Shown here one piece after another: positions 34,597 through 42,842 of a DNA stretch of 64,000 nucleotides. Numbering within the stretch: position 1 is the stretch's first letter; each line of letters opens with the position of its first letter. Source of the stretch: Herbidospora sakaeratensis (lineage in GTDB: Bacteria > Actinomycetota > Actinomycetes > Streptosporangiales > Streptosporangiaceae); the NCBI RefSeq assembly GCF_001570525.1, contig NZ_BBXC01000010.1:62001-126000 (forward strand), in the 5' to 3' direction. The notes below the pieces were generated by a model, which saw only the letters and a list, made by a program, of their open reading frames with translations, ran no database searches and was not told the origin of the DNA. The position numbers and the translations under genes were made by a program.

Positions 34597-35910
34597 ATGA
34601 CCGCGAAACGCGTCGTGAGCGCCGCGGTGGTCGGCAGCGTCGTGGAGTTCTACGACTTCGCCCTCTTCGGGCTGGCCGCCGCGCTCGTCTTCAACGACCA
34701 GTTCTTCCCCTCCAGCAGCCCCGTCGCGGGCACGCTCGGTTCCATGGCCGCCTTCGCCGTGGGCTTCCTCGCCCGGCCGATCGGCGGCGCGGTGTTCAGC
34801 CACTTCGGCGACCGGGTGGGCCGCCGGCCGATGCTGGCCGCCACGTTGCTGCTGATGGGCGTGTCCACGGCGGGCATCGGGCTGCTGCCCACCTACGAGA
34901 CGGCCGGCGTGCTCGCGCCGGTCCTGCTCGTGGTGCTCCGGGTGGCACAGGGATTCGGCGCGGGCGCGGAGTACGCCGGGGCGCTGGTCGTCGCGGCCGA
35001 GGCCAGCGAACCCCGGCGGCGCGGCTTGTGGGCCTCGTTGCCCGGGATGGGGGTGGCCATCGGCATGCTGCTGGCCACGCTCGTCTTCACGGCGGTGTCG
35101 GCGCTGCCCGAGTTCCACGCGTGGGCCTGGCGCATCCCGTTCCTGTTCAGCCTCGTGGGGGTCGGCATCGGCCTGTACGTCAGGTCGCGGCTGCCGGAGT
35201 CGGAGGTGTTCGAGCGCGAGCGGCAGCGGGGGCGCAGCCGTTTCCCCATGCTGGAGGTGTTGCGGCGGCAACCGCGCAGCGTGCTCATCGCCTTCTTCGC
35301 CAACGCGCCGTTCAGTGCGATGGGCTACCTCATCCAGGTGTTCGTGTTGTCGTACGTCAGCCGGACGCTCGGCGTCTCCGCGACGGTGGCCCTGATCGCC
35401 AACCTGGTCTCGTCGGGCCTGTCGATCGTGACCGGCCCGCTGTTCGGCCTGCTCAGCGACCGGATCGGGCGGCGGCCCGTGTATCTCGGCGGGGCGGTCT
35501 TCCTGCTGCTGTTCTCGTTCCCGATGTTCTGGCTGGTCGACACCGGCCACCCGGTGCTGATCGTGTCGTCGGTGGCGCTGGCGTACGGGGTCGGCGTCTC
35601 GGCCCTGTTCGCCGCGCAGGCCGCGCTGCTCGCCGAGTTGTTCGACACCCGTTACCGCTACAGCGGGGTCGCCGTCGTGCGCGAATGGGCGGCGGCGCTG
35701 GTCAGCGGCCCGGCTCCGCTGGTGGCCACGGCCCTGGTCGCGGCGGCGGGCGGGGCGTCCTGGCCGATCGCGCTGCTGATGGCGGGCTGCGCGCTGGTCT
35801 GTCTCGTCGCCGTGGCCCTGGCTCCGGAGACCCGCGACCGCGATTTGAACGAGCCCGTGGGCCGGATGGAACGGACGCCGTCCCACCCGGCCCCGGCGGG
35901 TCACAGGTAG
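34597..35910 (+). CDS. MFS transporter, metabolite:H+ symporter (MHS) type
   Basis: 437 residues, 12 predicted helices. MHS features: SVVEFYDFALFGLAAALVF at the start, GRRPMLAATLLLMG after helix 2 (GDRVGRRP), RVAQGFGAGAEYAGAL, the long loop LPESEVFERERQRGRSRFPMLEVLRRQP, and a second GRRP motif (SDRIGRRPVYL). Such permeases carry proline/betaine, shikimate, citrate or alpha-ketoglutarate; the substrate here is unknown. Two bases after the hydrolase-like gene, so one operon. The last 10 bp overlap the convergent lectin gene. Confidence 0.9.
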   Translation: MTAKRVVSAAVVGSVVEFYDFALFGLAAALVFNDQFFPSSSPVAGTLGSMAAFAVGFLARPIGGAVFSHFGDRVGRRPMLAATLLLMGVSTAGIGLLPTYETAGVLAPVLLVVLRVAQGFGAGAEYAGALVVAAEASEPRRRGLWASLPGMGVAIGMLLATLVFTAVSALPEFHAWAWRIPFLFSLVGVGIGLYVRSRLPESEVFERERQRGRSRFPMLEVLRRQPRSVLIAFFANAPFSAMGYLIQVFVLSYVSRTLGVSATVALIANLVSSGLSIVTGPLFGLLSDRIGRRPVYLGGAVFLLLFSFPMFWLVDTGHPVLIVSSVALAYGVGVSALFAAQAALLAELFDTRYRYSGVAVVREWAAALVSGPAPLVATALVAAAGGASWPIALLMAGCALVCLVAVALAPETRDRDLNEPVGRMERTPSHPAPAGHR

Positions 35911-36416
35911 ACGTACCAGGCGCGCGAGGGGTGGCTGTCGCAGGTGAACTGAACGAGGGACAGGTTCGGGGCGGTGGAGACGCCGCCCGCGACGGTCAGG
36001 CACTTGCCCGTCTGCACGTTCTGCAGCTTGTAGAGGCCCGGCGTCCCGGTGTAGTTCAGCGACCAGGAGCGCGAGTTGTGGTTGTCGCAGTCGAACTGGA
36101 CGATCGGCAGGTTGTTGTCGGTGGAGACGCCGCCGGCGGGGCTGAGGCACTTGCCGGTGTAGACGTTCTGGAGCTTGACGCCGCCGCCGACGCCGGGGGC
36201 GAGGTTCCAGCGGCGGGAGCCGTGGGAGTCGCAGTAGTACTGGACCGCCGCCACGTTGTTGGCGGTCGACACGCCGCCCGCGATGGTGGCGCACATCGAC
36301 GTCTGCTGGTTCTGGACGTAGTAGCCGACCGACGCCTGCGCGGCGGGCACGGTCGCCAGGGCGACGGCGGCCACGGCCGCGAACGCCACACCGGCACGAG
36401 CGAGGTTGCGGAGCAT
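35901..36416 (-). CDS. Secreted ricin-B-type beta-trefoil lectin
   Basis: 171 residues. Signal peptide MLRNLARAGVAFAAVAAVALATVPAAQA, then one complete trefoil (about 130 residues) with three repeats: YYVQNQQTSMCATIAGG...SHGSRRW, VKLQNVYTGKCLSPAGG...NHNSRSW and YKLQNVQTGKCLTVAGG...SHPSRAW. Each has the K-C-L and the terminal W of the Q-x-W pattern, though Q is replaced by SR. No catalytic domain is attached. ATG 36416 is preferred because the signal peptide starts there. A TGAGTA-N6-TACTCA palindrome lies 65-82 bp upstream. Confidence 0.88.
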   Translation of the reverse strand: MLRNLARAGVAFAAVAAVALATVPAAQASVGYYVQNQQTSMCATIAGGVSTANNVAAVQYYCDSHGSRRWNLAPGVGGGVKLQNVYTGKCLSPAGGVSTDNNLPIVQFDCDNHNSRSWSLNYTGTPGLYKLQNVQTGKCLTVAGGVSTAPNLSLVQFTCDSHPSRAWYVYL

Positions 36417-36480
36417 GGGTCTCTCCCTTTCTCGATGGGACTGGGTGAGACCAGGCTCCGGACTTTTGGCACGGTCCACC

Positions 36481-36498
36481 TGAGTAGCCCGGTACTCA
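36481..36498. promoter_or_regulatory. TGAGTA-N6-TACTCA palindrome upstream of the ricin-B gene
   Basis: A perfect 6-6-6 inverted repeat at 36481-36486 and 36493-36498, partly inside the stop end of the TetR gene. The same sequence pattern occurs before the secreted CAP-protein gene at 55218-55237. Confidence 0.5.
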
Positions 36499-37047
36499 TC
36501 TGGGGGAGAGGCCGGCCCGGATCACCGGGTAGAGGCGGTCGGCCCGCTCGCCGCGGAACCGCCGCATCGCCTGGAGGCCCACGATCAGGGTGCGGACGTC
36601 GTCGACGTCGACGTCGCGGCGTACGGTGCCCGCGCGCTGCGCCTGGGCGAGCAGGCCGGCCATCAGGCCGGTGAACTCCCGTTCGGCCTCGGGGAGCGAG
36701 GTGGCCAGGTCGACGCCGACGCCGGCGAAGGCCTCGGTCAGCCCCAGGTCGGTCGCGCCCTGTTCGGCCAGGTGGAAGAGGAAGGCGAACAGGCCCTCGC
36801 CGGGGTCGGCTGCCGCCTGCTCGCGGGTGTGTTCGACGACCTGCCGCAACCGGTCGGCCACGATCGCCTGGAACAGCGACTCCTTGGTGGGGAAGTGCCG
36901 GTAGATCGTGCCCGCGCCGACTCCGGCCCGGCGGGCGATCTCGTCGATCGGCACGTTCGCGCCCTCTTCGGCGAACGTCTCGTAGGCGACCCGCAACACG
37001 CGGGCGCGGTTGCGGGCGGCGTCGGCGCGCAGCGGCTTCTCGGTCAC
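36496..37047 (-). CDS. TetR-family repressor
   Basis: 183 residues. N-terminal [34 protein letters not shown] (about 33-63) is a standard TetR signature, followed by a helical effector domain. GTG 37047 ([16 protein letters not shown]) has GAGGAGG six bases before it. Divergent from the SDR at 37130, with the operator-like repeat between. Likely self-repressor and SDR repressor. Confidence 0.9.
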   Translation of the reverse strand: MTEKPLRADAARNRARVLRVAYETFAEEGANVPIDEIARRAGVGAGTIYRHFPTKESLFQAIVADRLRQVVEHTREQAAADPGEGLFAFLFHLAEQGATDLGLTEAFAGVGVDLATSLPEAEREFTGLMAGLLAQAQRAGTVRRDVDVDDVRTLIVGLQAMRRFRGERADRLYPVIRAGLSPR

Positions 37048-37075
37048 TCGGGTCCTCCTCGACAAACGGGGCGAG

Positions 37076-37102
37076 CGTTCCGGTATGGTGCTAAACGGAA
37101 CG
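37076..37102. promoter_or_regulatory. Inverted repeat between TetR and SDR genes
   Basis: CGTTCCG (37076-37082) and CGGAACG (37096-37102) separated by 13 bp, between divergent starts at 37047 and 37130. Typical spacing for a TetR operator. Confidence 0.55.
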
Positions 37103-37129
37103 ACCGCCCCGATTCTATCTGGAGGACCC

Positions 37130-38059
37130 ATGCCCCCACGGCACTGGACCGCCGCCGACGTGCCCGACCAGCGGGGGCGCGTCGCCGTGGTCACCGGAGG
37201 CAACACCGGCATCGGCTTCGAGACCGCCAAGGTGCTCGCCGCGCGGGGGGCGTCCGTCGTGCTGGCCGTCCGCGACGCGGACAAGGGCAAGCAGGCGGCG
37301 GCCGAGATCACCGCGGCGAGCCCGGAGGCGGACGTCACCGTGCAGCGCCTCGACCTGGCGTCGCTGGCGTCGGTCCGCGCCGCCGCCGACGAGCTGCGGG
37401 CCGCCCACGACCGCCTCGACCTGCTGATCAACAACGCGGGCATCATGTACACCCCCCGCACGACCACGGCCGACGGCTTCGAGTCGCAGTTCGGCACCAA
37501 CCACCTGGGCCACTTCGCCCTCACCGGGCTGCTGCTCGACCTCATGCTGCCGGTCGCCGGCTCGCGGGTGGTCACCGTCAGCAGCGCGGGGCACCGGCAG
37601 GGCCCGCCGATCGACTTCGGCGACGTCGGCTGGACCACCCGCGACTACAACCGGGTGGCCGCGTACGGGAACTCCAAGCTGGCCAACCTGATGTTCACCT
37701 ACGAACTCCAGCGGCGGCTCGCCGGCACGGACACCCTCGCCGTCGCCGCCCATCCCGGCGGCTCCGACACCGGAGGGTCCCGGACGTCGGTGTCGCTCCA
37801 GCCTTTCTACTTCCGGGCCTTCTTCGCGCTGGTCCGGCCGTTCCTGATCCAGCCGGCCGCGATGGGGGCGCTGCCCTCGCTGCGCGCCGCGACCGACCCG
37901 GGCGTCGAGGGTGGTCAGTACTTCGGCCCGGACGGCTTCCAGGAGAGCCGGGGCCACCCGAAGGTGGTGCGGTCGAGCCCCCGGTCGTACGACGTGGCGG
38001 CCCAGCGCCGCCTGTGGACCCTGTCAGAGGAGCTGACCGGGGTGCGGTTCCCCGTCTGA
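37130..38059 (+). CDS. Short-chain dehydrogenase (retinol dehydrogenase-like)
   Basis: 309 residues, in the size range of RDH/WW-oxidoreductase-like SDRs. [23 protein letters not shown] (cofactor site), [49 protein letters not shown] and catalytic [13 protein letters not shown] (YxxxK). ATG 37130 has GGAGG. Controlled presumably by the divergent TetR. The last 36 bp overlap the convergent WYL gene. Confidence 0.9.
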   Translation: MPPRHWTAADVPDQRGRVAVVTGGNTGIGFETAKVLAARGASVVLAVRDADKGKQAAAEITAASPEADVTVQRLDLASLASVRAAADELRAAHDRLDLLINNAGIMYTPRTTTADGFESQFGTNHLGHFALTGLLLDLMLPVAGSRVVTVSSAGHRQGPPIDFGDVGWTTRDYNRVAAYGNSKLANLMFTYELQRRLAGTDTLAVAAHPGGSDTGGSRTSVSLQPFYFRAFFALVRPFLIQPAAMGALPSLRAATDPGVEGGQYFGPDGFQESRGHPKVVRSSPRSYDVAAQRRLWTLSEELTGVRFPV

Positions 38060-39019
38060 TCCTGCGAGCGCCTCGGTGTAGCGGCGGGCGATGGTCCGGA
38101 CGTGGGCGACCAGCTCGGGCGGGCCGTCGACGCGGAAGTCCATCATCAGCATGCTCAGGTAGATGGCGATGGTCTCCAGCGCGTCCGCGCCGGTGACCAG
38201 CACGCTGGTGCGGGAGTCGACCGGCTCGACGAATCCGACGGCCGGGTTGATGCGGGCGATCACGGTCTCGGCCGGGGCGAGCACGGTGACCCGGGCCTGG
38301 ACCTTCCAGCCGGTCTGCGCCACCTCGCGCAGGACGAAGGCGACGAGGTCGTCGTCGGGCAACGAGCGGGCGGCGAACCGGCGCGACGTCGACCTGACCG
38401 ATGAGAGACCGGCCACGGGCAGCGCCCGCCAGGTGTGCGTGCCCAGGTCGTAGGCGACCAGAAACCAGCGCCGCCGCCAGCTGATCAGCCGGTAGGGCTC
38501 GACCTCGATCTCGGCGTCGTCGTGCTCCGTCAGCAGGGTCGCGCCGTCGCGGATCGCGCCCGCGACGACCGTGAGGGTGGCGGCGGGCACGGGGGCGTCG
38601 GGCTCGCGGGAGCCGACCGTGGCGGGCCCGACCGCGGTGGCCGACCGCAACGCCGACACCTTGCGCTGCAGGTGCCTGGGCAGGATGCGCTGGAGCTTGG
38701 CCAGCGCCCGGGTGAGGCTGGCGTCGATGTCGGCGATCCCGCTGGAACCGTCTTCGGCCAGGCCGACCGCGACCGCGACGGCCACCGCCTCGTCGTCGTC
38801 GAGCAGCAGCGGGGGCATCGTCGCGCCCTGGCCGAGCCGGTAACCGCCCACCGCGCCGCGCGCGGCGTGGACCGGATAACCGAGTTCGCGCAGCCGCTGG
38901 ATGTCCTGGCGCAGGGTGCGTTCGGTGACGCCGAGGCGTTCGGCCAGTTCACGGCCGGTCTGCGAGCGGTCTTGCAGCAGCGACAGCAGGCGGAGCACAC
39001 GGGTCGTCGTCTGGGCCAT
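38024..39019 (-). CDS. WYL-domain transcriptional regulator (YafY type)
   Basis: 331 residues. N-terminal winged helix [44 protein letters not shown] (about 7-50), a linker with [29 protein letters not shown] domain near 165-235 ([28 protein letters not shown]) and a C-terminal WCX part. It is divergent from the TIGR03086 gene across a gap with a perfect inverted repeat, so that gene is the probable target. Confidence 0.9.
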   Translation of the reverse strand: MAQTTTRVLRLLSLLQDRSQTGRELAERLGVTERTLRQDIQRLRELGYPVHAARGAVGGYRLGQGATMPPLLLDDDEAVAVAVAVGLAEDGSSGIADIDASLTRALAKLQRILPRHLQRKVSALRSATAVGPATVGSREPDAPVPAATLTVVAGAIRDGATLLTEHDDAEIEVEPYRLISWRRRWFLVAYDLGTHTWRALPVAGLSSVRSTSRRFAARSLPDDDLVAFVLREVAQTGWKVQARVTVLAPAETVIARINPAVGFVEPVDSRTSVLVTGADALETIAIYLSMLMMDFRVDGPPELVAHVRTIARRYTEALAGSDGEPHPGQLL

Positions 39020-39034
39020 CTCAACCTCTGCACT

Positions 39035-39057
39035 ATTAGGAAGGAATCTAGCCTAAT
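39035..39057. promoter_or_regulatory. Perfect inverted repeat between WYL and TIGR03086 genes
   Basis: ATTAGG (39035-39040) and CCTAAT (39052-39057) with an 11-bp spacer, 16 bp from the WYL start codon. The centre-to-centre distance is that of a dimeric regulator. Confidence 0.55.
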
Positions 39058-39107
39058 GGGCCCATAGCCTTGTCTCATCAGCACGAACGAGAACGAAAGG
39101 CGTAACC

Positions 39108-39689
39108 ATGAACGCTCGTGAGGTTCTGGCCATCTCGTACCAGGCTCTGGAGAACGCCGTCGCCGGTGTGCGCGACGACCAGTGGAACGCCGCCACCCCG
39201 TGCTCCGAGTGGACGGTCGCGCAGGTCGTCCAGCACGCCGCCGCCGACCAGCTGGTGTGGGCCGGCGCGCTCGGCGTCGGCCCCGGCCCGGCCTACGACC
39301 CCTTCTCGCCCTCCGGCTTGATCGAGGGCGGCGCGGCCGAGCTGGTGAAGAACGCCGTCGAGGTGGGCACGGCGGCGTGGGCCACGGTGTCCGACGACAC
39401 CGCGGCGGTGCCGACGCCGCTGCCGCACGGCGAACTGCCCACGCCGGTCGCGATGGTGATGTGCGCCCTCGACGCCCTCGTGCACGCCTGGGACGTCGCG
39501 ATCGCCACCGGCCAGCCGTCGCCGATCGACGACGAGCTCGGCGGCCACCTGCTCGACGCCGCGCGGCAGGTCGTCGAACCGCTGCGCCAGTGGGGCGCCT
39601 ACGCCCCCGTCGTCGAGGCCGCCGGCGACCCGTCGGCCACCCCCGTCGCCGACGAGCTGCTCCGCTACCTGGGCCGCACCCCCGCGTAG
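39108..39689 (+). CDS. TIGR03086-family (mycothiol-dependent DinB-like) metal-binding protein
   Basis: 193 residues. The four-helix DinB/MDMPI fold shows in SEWTVAQVVQHAAADQLVWAGALG, LPTPVAMVMCALDALVHAWDVAIATGQ and the late ELLRYLGRTPA. Three metal-ligand-type histidines are visible (QHAAAD, VHAWD). Related to mycothiol-dependent maleylpyruvate isomerase; the reaction is not known. ATG 39108 has GAAAGG upstream. Divergent from the WYL regulator. Confidence 0.82.
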   Translation: MNAREVLAISYQALENAVAGVRDDQWNAATPCSEWTVAQVVQHAAADQLVWAGALGVGPGPAYDPFSPSGLIEGGAAELVKNAVEVGTAAWATVSDDTAAVPTPLPHGELPTPVAMVMCALDALVHAWDVAIATGQPSPIDDELGGHLLDAARQVVEPLRQWGAYAPVVEAAGDPSATPVADELLRYLGRTPA

Positions 39690-39693
39690 GCGG

Positions 39694-40299
39694 TCACTCC
39701 GGCGGAGCGCCGATCGGCTCGGCGGCCAGGGCCGCCGCGACGGAGACGAGGTTGGCCGCCATGGCGCGGCCGGTCTTGTCCGACCAGTCGTGGCCGCGCT
39801 GGTCGTCGAGGTAGTCGGGCCCCGCGCCGGGGCCCAGGTGCCAGTACGTCCACGCCTGGCCGGGGATGGTGAAGCCGATGTCGATCAGGGCCCCGCAGAT
39901 CTCGCTGATGACGTGGTGGGCGCCGTCCTCGTTGCCGGTGTTGACCACGCCGGCCACCCGGTTGTACGCCACCGGCCGCCCCTCGTCGTCGGTCTCGGAG
40001 ATCATGGCGTCCATCCGCTCGATCACCCGCTGGGCGACCGACGACGGATGCCCGACCCAGGTCGGGGTGGCGATGACGACGATCTCCGATTCCAGCACCT
40101 TGGCGTGGACGGCGGGCCAGTCGTCGCCCGGCCCCATGTCGGTCTCGACGCCGGGCAGCAGGTTCAGGTCGACCGCGCGTACCGTCTCGACCTCCACACC
40201 CCTCCGGCCGAGTTCGGCGATGACGACGTCGGCGAGCGCCTGGGTGTTGGACGGCGCGGGCGACGGCTTGAGCGTGCAGTTGATGACCAGTGCCTTCAT
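39694..40299 (-). CDS. NAD(P)H-dependent FMN reductase / flavodoxin-like protein
   Basis: 201 residues. Flavodoxin-type fold: ALVINCTLKPSPAPSNTQALADVV (phosphate loop), ETDMGPGDDWPAVHAKVLESEIVVIATPTWVGHPSS and GVVNTGNEDGAHHVISEICGAL. These are the FMN-binding P-loop and 80s-loop of the NADPH-dependent FMN reductase family (flavodoxin family protein). ATG 40299. Ends 4 bp after the TIGR03086 gene end (convergent). Confidence 0.87.
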   Translation of the reverse strand: MKALVINCTLKPSPAPSNTQALADVVIAELGRRGVEVETVRAVDLNLLPGVETDMGPGDDWPAVHAKVLESEIVVIATPTWVGHPSSVAQRVIERMDAMISETDDEGRPVAYNRVAGVVNTGNEDGAHHVISEICGALIDIGFTIPGQAWTYWHLGPGAGPDYLDDQRGHDWSDKTGRAMAANLVSVAAALAAEPIGAPPE

Positions 40300-40349
40300 G
40301 AGCTTCCCCTGCCCCGGGACGTCTCCCTGATCCCGGGTAGGGCTGATTC

Positions 40350-40739
40350 ATGACCAATGACGTGTTCTCCTTCGAATTCGACGACCGCTACCGCCGGTTC
40401 CTGGGGTTCATCGGGATCCGCCCCGAAACGTGCCGGGTGGAGGTGACCGACGACGGAATCCGGGTGGCGTTCGGGCCCTGGAAGGCGGCCACCGACCTCG
40501 CCAACCTGGCCGGGGTGGAGCTGAGCGGGCCCTACTCGGCGATCAAGGCCATCGGGCCCCGGGTCTCGCTCGCCGACCGGGGGCTGACCTTCGGCACGAG
40601 CACCCGGCAGGGCCTCTGCCTCCGGTTCCGCCGCCCGATCGGGCCGCTGCGCCATCCCGGCCTCACGGTGACGGTCGCCGAGCCCAAGGCGCTGATGGAA
40701 CGACTGCTCGCGAAGGCTCCGGGTAGCGGAGGTCCATGA
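40350..40739 (+). CDS. Conserved hypothetical protein upstream of YihY
   Basis: 129 residues, not assigned to a family with certainty. Mixed alpha/beta, no signal or membrane segment. Visible: FEFDDRYRRFLGFIGIRPETCRVEV, then VAFGPWKAATDLANLAGVELSG, and TFGTSTRQGLCLRFRRPI, a domain that looks like a beta-rich DUF of actinobacteria. It overlaps the YihY gene in ATGA, so it is translated with it. May be a soluble partner of the membrane protein. Confidence 0.78.
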   Translation: MTNDVFSFEFDDRYRRFLGFIGIRPETCRVEVTDDGIRVAFGPWKAATDLANLAGVELSGPYSAIKAIGPRVSLADRGLTFGTSTRQGLCLRFRRPIGPLRHPGLTVTVAEPKALMERLLAKAPGSGGP

Positions 40740-41668
40740 CCGAGCCCCAGGTGCCCGACCGCCCCACGCAAGTGCTCAGACGCTCCTGGTGGCAGGTGCT
40801 CCGGCGCACGGTGGCGGAGTTCCAGGAAGACAAGATCGCCGACTGGGCCGCGGCGCTGACTTATTACGCGATCCTGTCGATCTTCCCGGCCCTGCTGGCC
40901 GTGGTCTCGCTGCTGGGCCTGTTCGGCCAGTCGGCCACGCAGCCGATCTCCGACAACCTCGCCGCCATCGCGCCCGGCCCGGCCCGGCAGATCATCGACA
41001 CGGTGCTCCAGTCGCTGCAGGACAGCCGGGGCGCGGCCGGGATCGCCACCGTCATCGGGCTCGCCGTGGCGCTCTGGTCGGCGTCGGGCTACGTCGGGGC
41101 GTTCATGCGGGCCGCCAACATCATGTACGAGATGCCCGAGGGCCGCCCCATCTGGAAGACCCTGCCGCTCCGCCTGGGCATCACCGCGGTGCTGGTCGTG
41201 ATGATGGCCGCCGGCGCCGTCGCCGTGGTGTTCACCGGCGGCCTGGCCGAGCAGGCCGGACGGGTGCTGGGCATCGGCGACACCGGGCTGACCGTCTGGA
41301 ACATCGCCAAGTGGCCGGTGCTGGTGGTCGTCTTCATCTTCGTGCTGGCGCTGCTCTACTGGTTCGCGCCCAACGTCGAGCACCCGGGCTTCCGGTGGAT
41401 CACGCCCGGCAGCACCGTGGCGGTCATCGGCTGGATCGCAGCCTCCGGCCTGTTCGGCTTCTACGTCGCCAACTTCGGGTCGTACAGCAAGACGTACGCG
41501 ACGCTGGCCGGGGTCGTGGTGTTCCTCATCTGGTTGTGGATCACCAACATCGCCATTCTGCTCGGGGTCGAGTTCGACGCGGAGATCGCCCGGGGCCGCG
41601 CGATCGCCGCCGGGCAGCCCGCCGACCAGGAGCCCTACGTCGAGCCCCGCGACACCCGCAAGCTCTAG
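40736..41668 (+). CDS. YihY/BrkB-family membrane protein
   Basis: 310 residues with six or seven membrane helices. Family signatures: DWAAALTYYAILSIFPALLAVVSLLGLFG, ALWSASGYVGAFMRAANIMYE, LYWFAPNVEHPGFRWITPGSTVAVIGWI and GVVVFLIWLWITNIAILLGVEFDAEIARG. Formerly annotated as ribonuclease BN, which is not supported; the function is unknown, possibly an inner-membrane transporter or assembly factor. Overlaps the convergent ANTAR gene by 4 bp. Confidence 0.92.
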   Translation: MTEPQVPDRPTQVLRRSWWQVLRRTVAEFQEDKIADWAAALTYYAILSIFPALLAVVSLLGLFGQSATQPISDNLAAIAPGPARQIIDTVLQSLQDSRGAAGIATVIGLAVALWSASGYVGAFMRAANIMYEMPEGRPIWKTLPLRLGITAVLVVMMAAGAVAVVFTGGLAEQAGRVLGIGDTGLTVWNIAKWPVLVVVFIFVLALLYWFAPNVEHPGFRWITPGSTVAVIGWIAASGLFGFYVANFGSYSKTYATLAGVVVFLIWLWITNIAILLGVEFDAEIARGRAIAAGQPADQEPYVEPRDTRKL

Positions 41669-42306
41669 ATCTCCCGGGCGATGAGGCGTTCGGCCACGTC
41701 TCTGAGCTTCAGGTGGGCGTTCTGGGAGGTGCGGCGCAACTCGGCGAAGGCCTGTTCGGCGTCGACCCCGAGCGCCTGCATGATCATGCCCTTGGCCTGC
41801 TCGATCGTCTCCCTGCCCTCCATGGTCTCGCGGAGCTGGCGGACCTCCCGCGACTGCCGCTCCTGGGCGTCGGCGAAGGTCGACAACCGGGCCGCCTGCC
41901 GGGCCAGGGTCTCGGCGAACGGGGCCGCCGACTCGTCGGGCTCCCCCGGGCGCAGGCCGTAGACGGTGACCACCGCGGTCACCCCGGGGCCGTGGCCCGA
42001 GGCCGCCACACAGCCGCGCAGGCCGCGCGCGAGGGCCTCCCGCCCGAACCTGACCCAGCGGGGGTCGCGGCCGAGGTCGGGCACGGCCACCGGCCGCTCC
42101 GAGCGCAGGGCGGCGAGGCCGGGGCCGTCGCCGAGGAAGTGTTCCAGCTCGACGAGTTCCCCGAGTTCGGGGTGGGAGGCGACCAGCACGGTCTCGGCGC
42201 CGGGGCGCGGCCAGACCGCCATCGTCGCCCCGCACCCGCCCGGCATCGCCGCCGCTTCGTCGGCCAGGGCGTGCAGCACGTCGTCTCGCATGAGGATCTC
42301 CGTCAC
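41665..42306 (-). CDS. GAF-ANTAR antiterminator-type regulator
   Basis: 213 residues. A GAF-like sensor of about 140 residues (VWPRPGAETVLVASHPELGELVELEHFLGDGPGLAAL, VPDLGRDPRWVRFGREALARGLRGCVAA) is followed by ANTAR (ETIEQAKGMIMQALGVDAEQAFAELRRTSQNAHLKLRDVAERL). ANTAR domains bind paired hexaloop hairpins in RNA to prevent termination. GTG 42306 overlaps the isochorismatase stop in GTGA, so it is the last gene of the heptose operon. It may adjust its own or other transcripts; the RNA target is not identified. Confidence 0.88.
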   Translation of the reverse strand: MTEILMRDDVLHALADEAAAMPGGCGATMAVWPRPGAETVLVASHPELGELVELEHFLGDGPGLAALRSERPVAVPDLGRDPRWVRFGREALARGLRGCVAASGHGPGVTAVVTVYGLRPGEPDESAAPFAETLARQAARLSTFADAQERQSREVRQLRETMEGRETIEQAKGMIMQALGVDAEQAFAELRRTSQNAHLKLRDVAERLIAREI

Positions 42307-42842
42307 AGGCAGTCGGTGGCCGGGAGCAGGTCGGCCCGCATGTTCCGCTCCATCATGCGCAGGGCCGCGGCGCCGAGGTCGTCGTGGATGGCCGCCACTC
42401 CGTCGACGGCGACCCTGACCGAGAACTCGCGCACGTAGGCGTCGAGCGCGCTGTAGAGCACGCACTGCTCGGTCACCTGGCCGGCCAGGACGACCGTCTC
42501 GACGTGTTCGCGGTTGAGCGCGTACTCCAGCGGGGTGCCGTAGAAGACGCTGTGGCGCACCTTCGGCAGGAACGCGAAGTTCCCCGGCGGCACCAGCGGT
42601 TCGACCAGGTCGGGACGCCGGCCGGCCAGCGCGCGCCGGATCAGGTCGTCGCGGGTCGCGCTGAAGTCGCCGTGGTTGTCGTTGACGAAGATCAGCTCCA
42701 CGTCGGCCCGCCGGGCCTTGTCGATCAGCCGGACGATCGGCCCGATCGTCTTCTCCACGTTGGCGGCCAGCGTCTCGGCGTCCTCGTGGTCGTAGGCGTT
42801 GAGCACGTCCATCACCACGACCGCGGTCGAGGCGCCGCTCAT
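42303..42842 (-). CDS. Isochorismatase-like cysteine hydrolase
   Basis: 179 residues. Isochorismatase fold with catalytic Asp in VVVMDVLNAYD, Lys in LPKVRHSVFYGTPLE and Cys in AGQVTEQCVLYSALDAY (about 121). This set is also seen in nicotinamidases and N-carbamoylsarcosine amidases; amide substrates such as a carbamoyl group are conceivable given the carbamoyltransferase in the operon, but this is speculation. ATG 42842 overlaps the GT4 stop. Confidence 0.85.
   Translation of the reverse strand: MSGASTAVVVMDVLNAYDHEDAETLAANVEKTIGPIVRLIDKARRADVELIFVNDNHGDFSATRDDLIRRALAGRRPDLVEPLVPPGNFAFLPKVRHSVFYGTPLEYALNREHVETVVLAGQVTEQCVLYSALDAYVREFSVRVAVDGVAAIHDDLGAAALRMMERNMRADLLPATDCL

Noticed and set aside
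40736-41668. Ribonuclease BN
   Set aside because: The protein is the YihY/BrkB membrane family; true RNase BN (ElaC) is unrelated.
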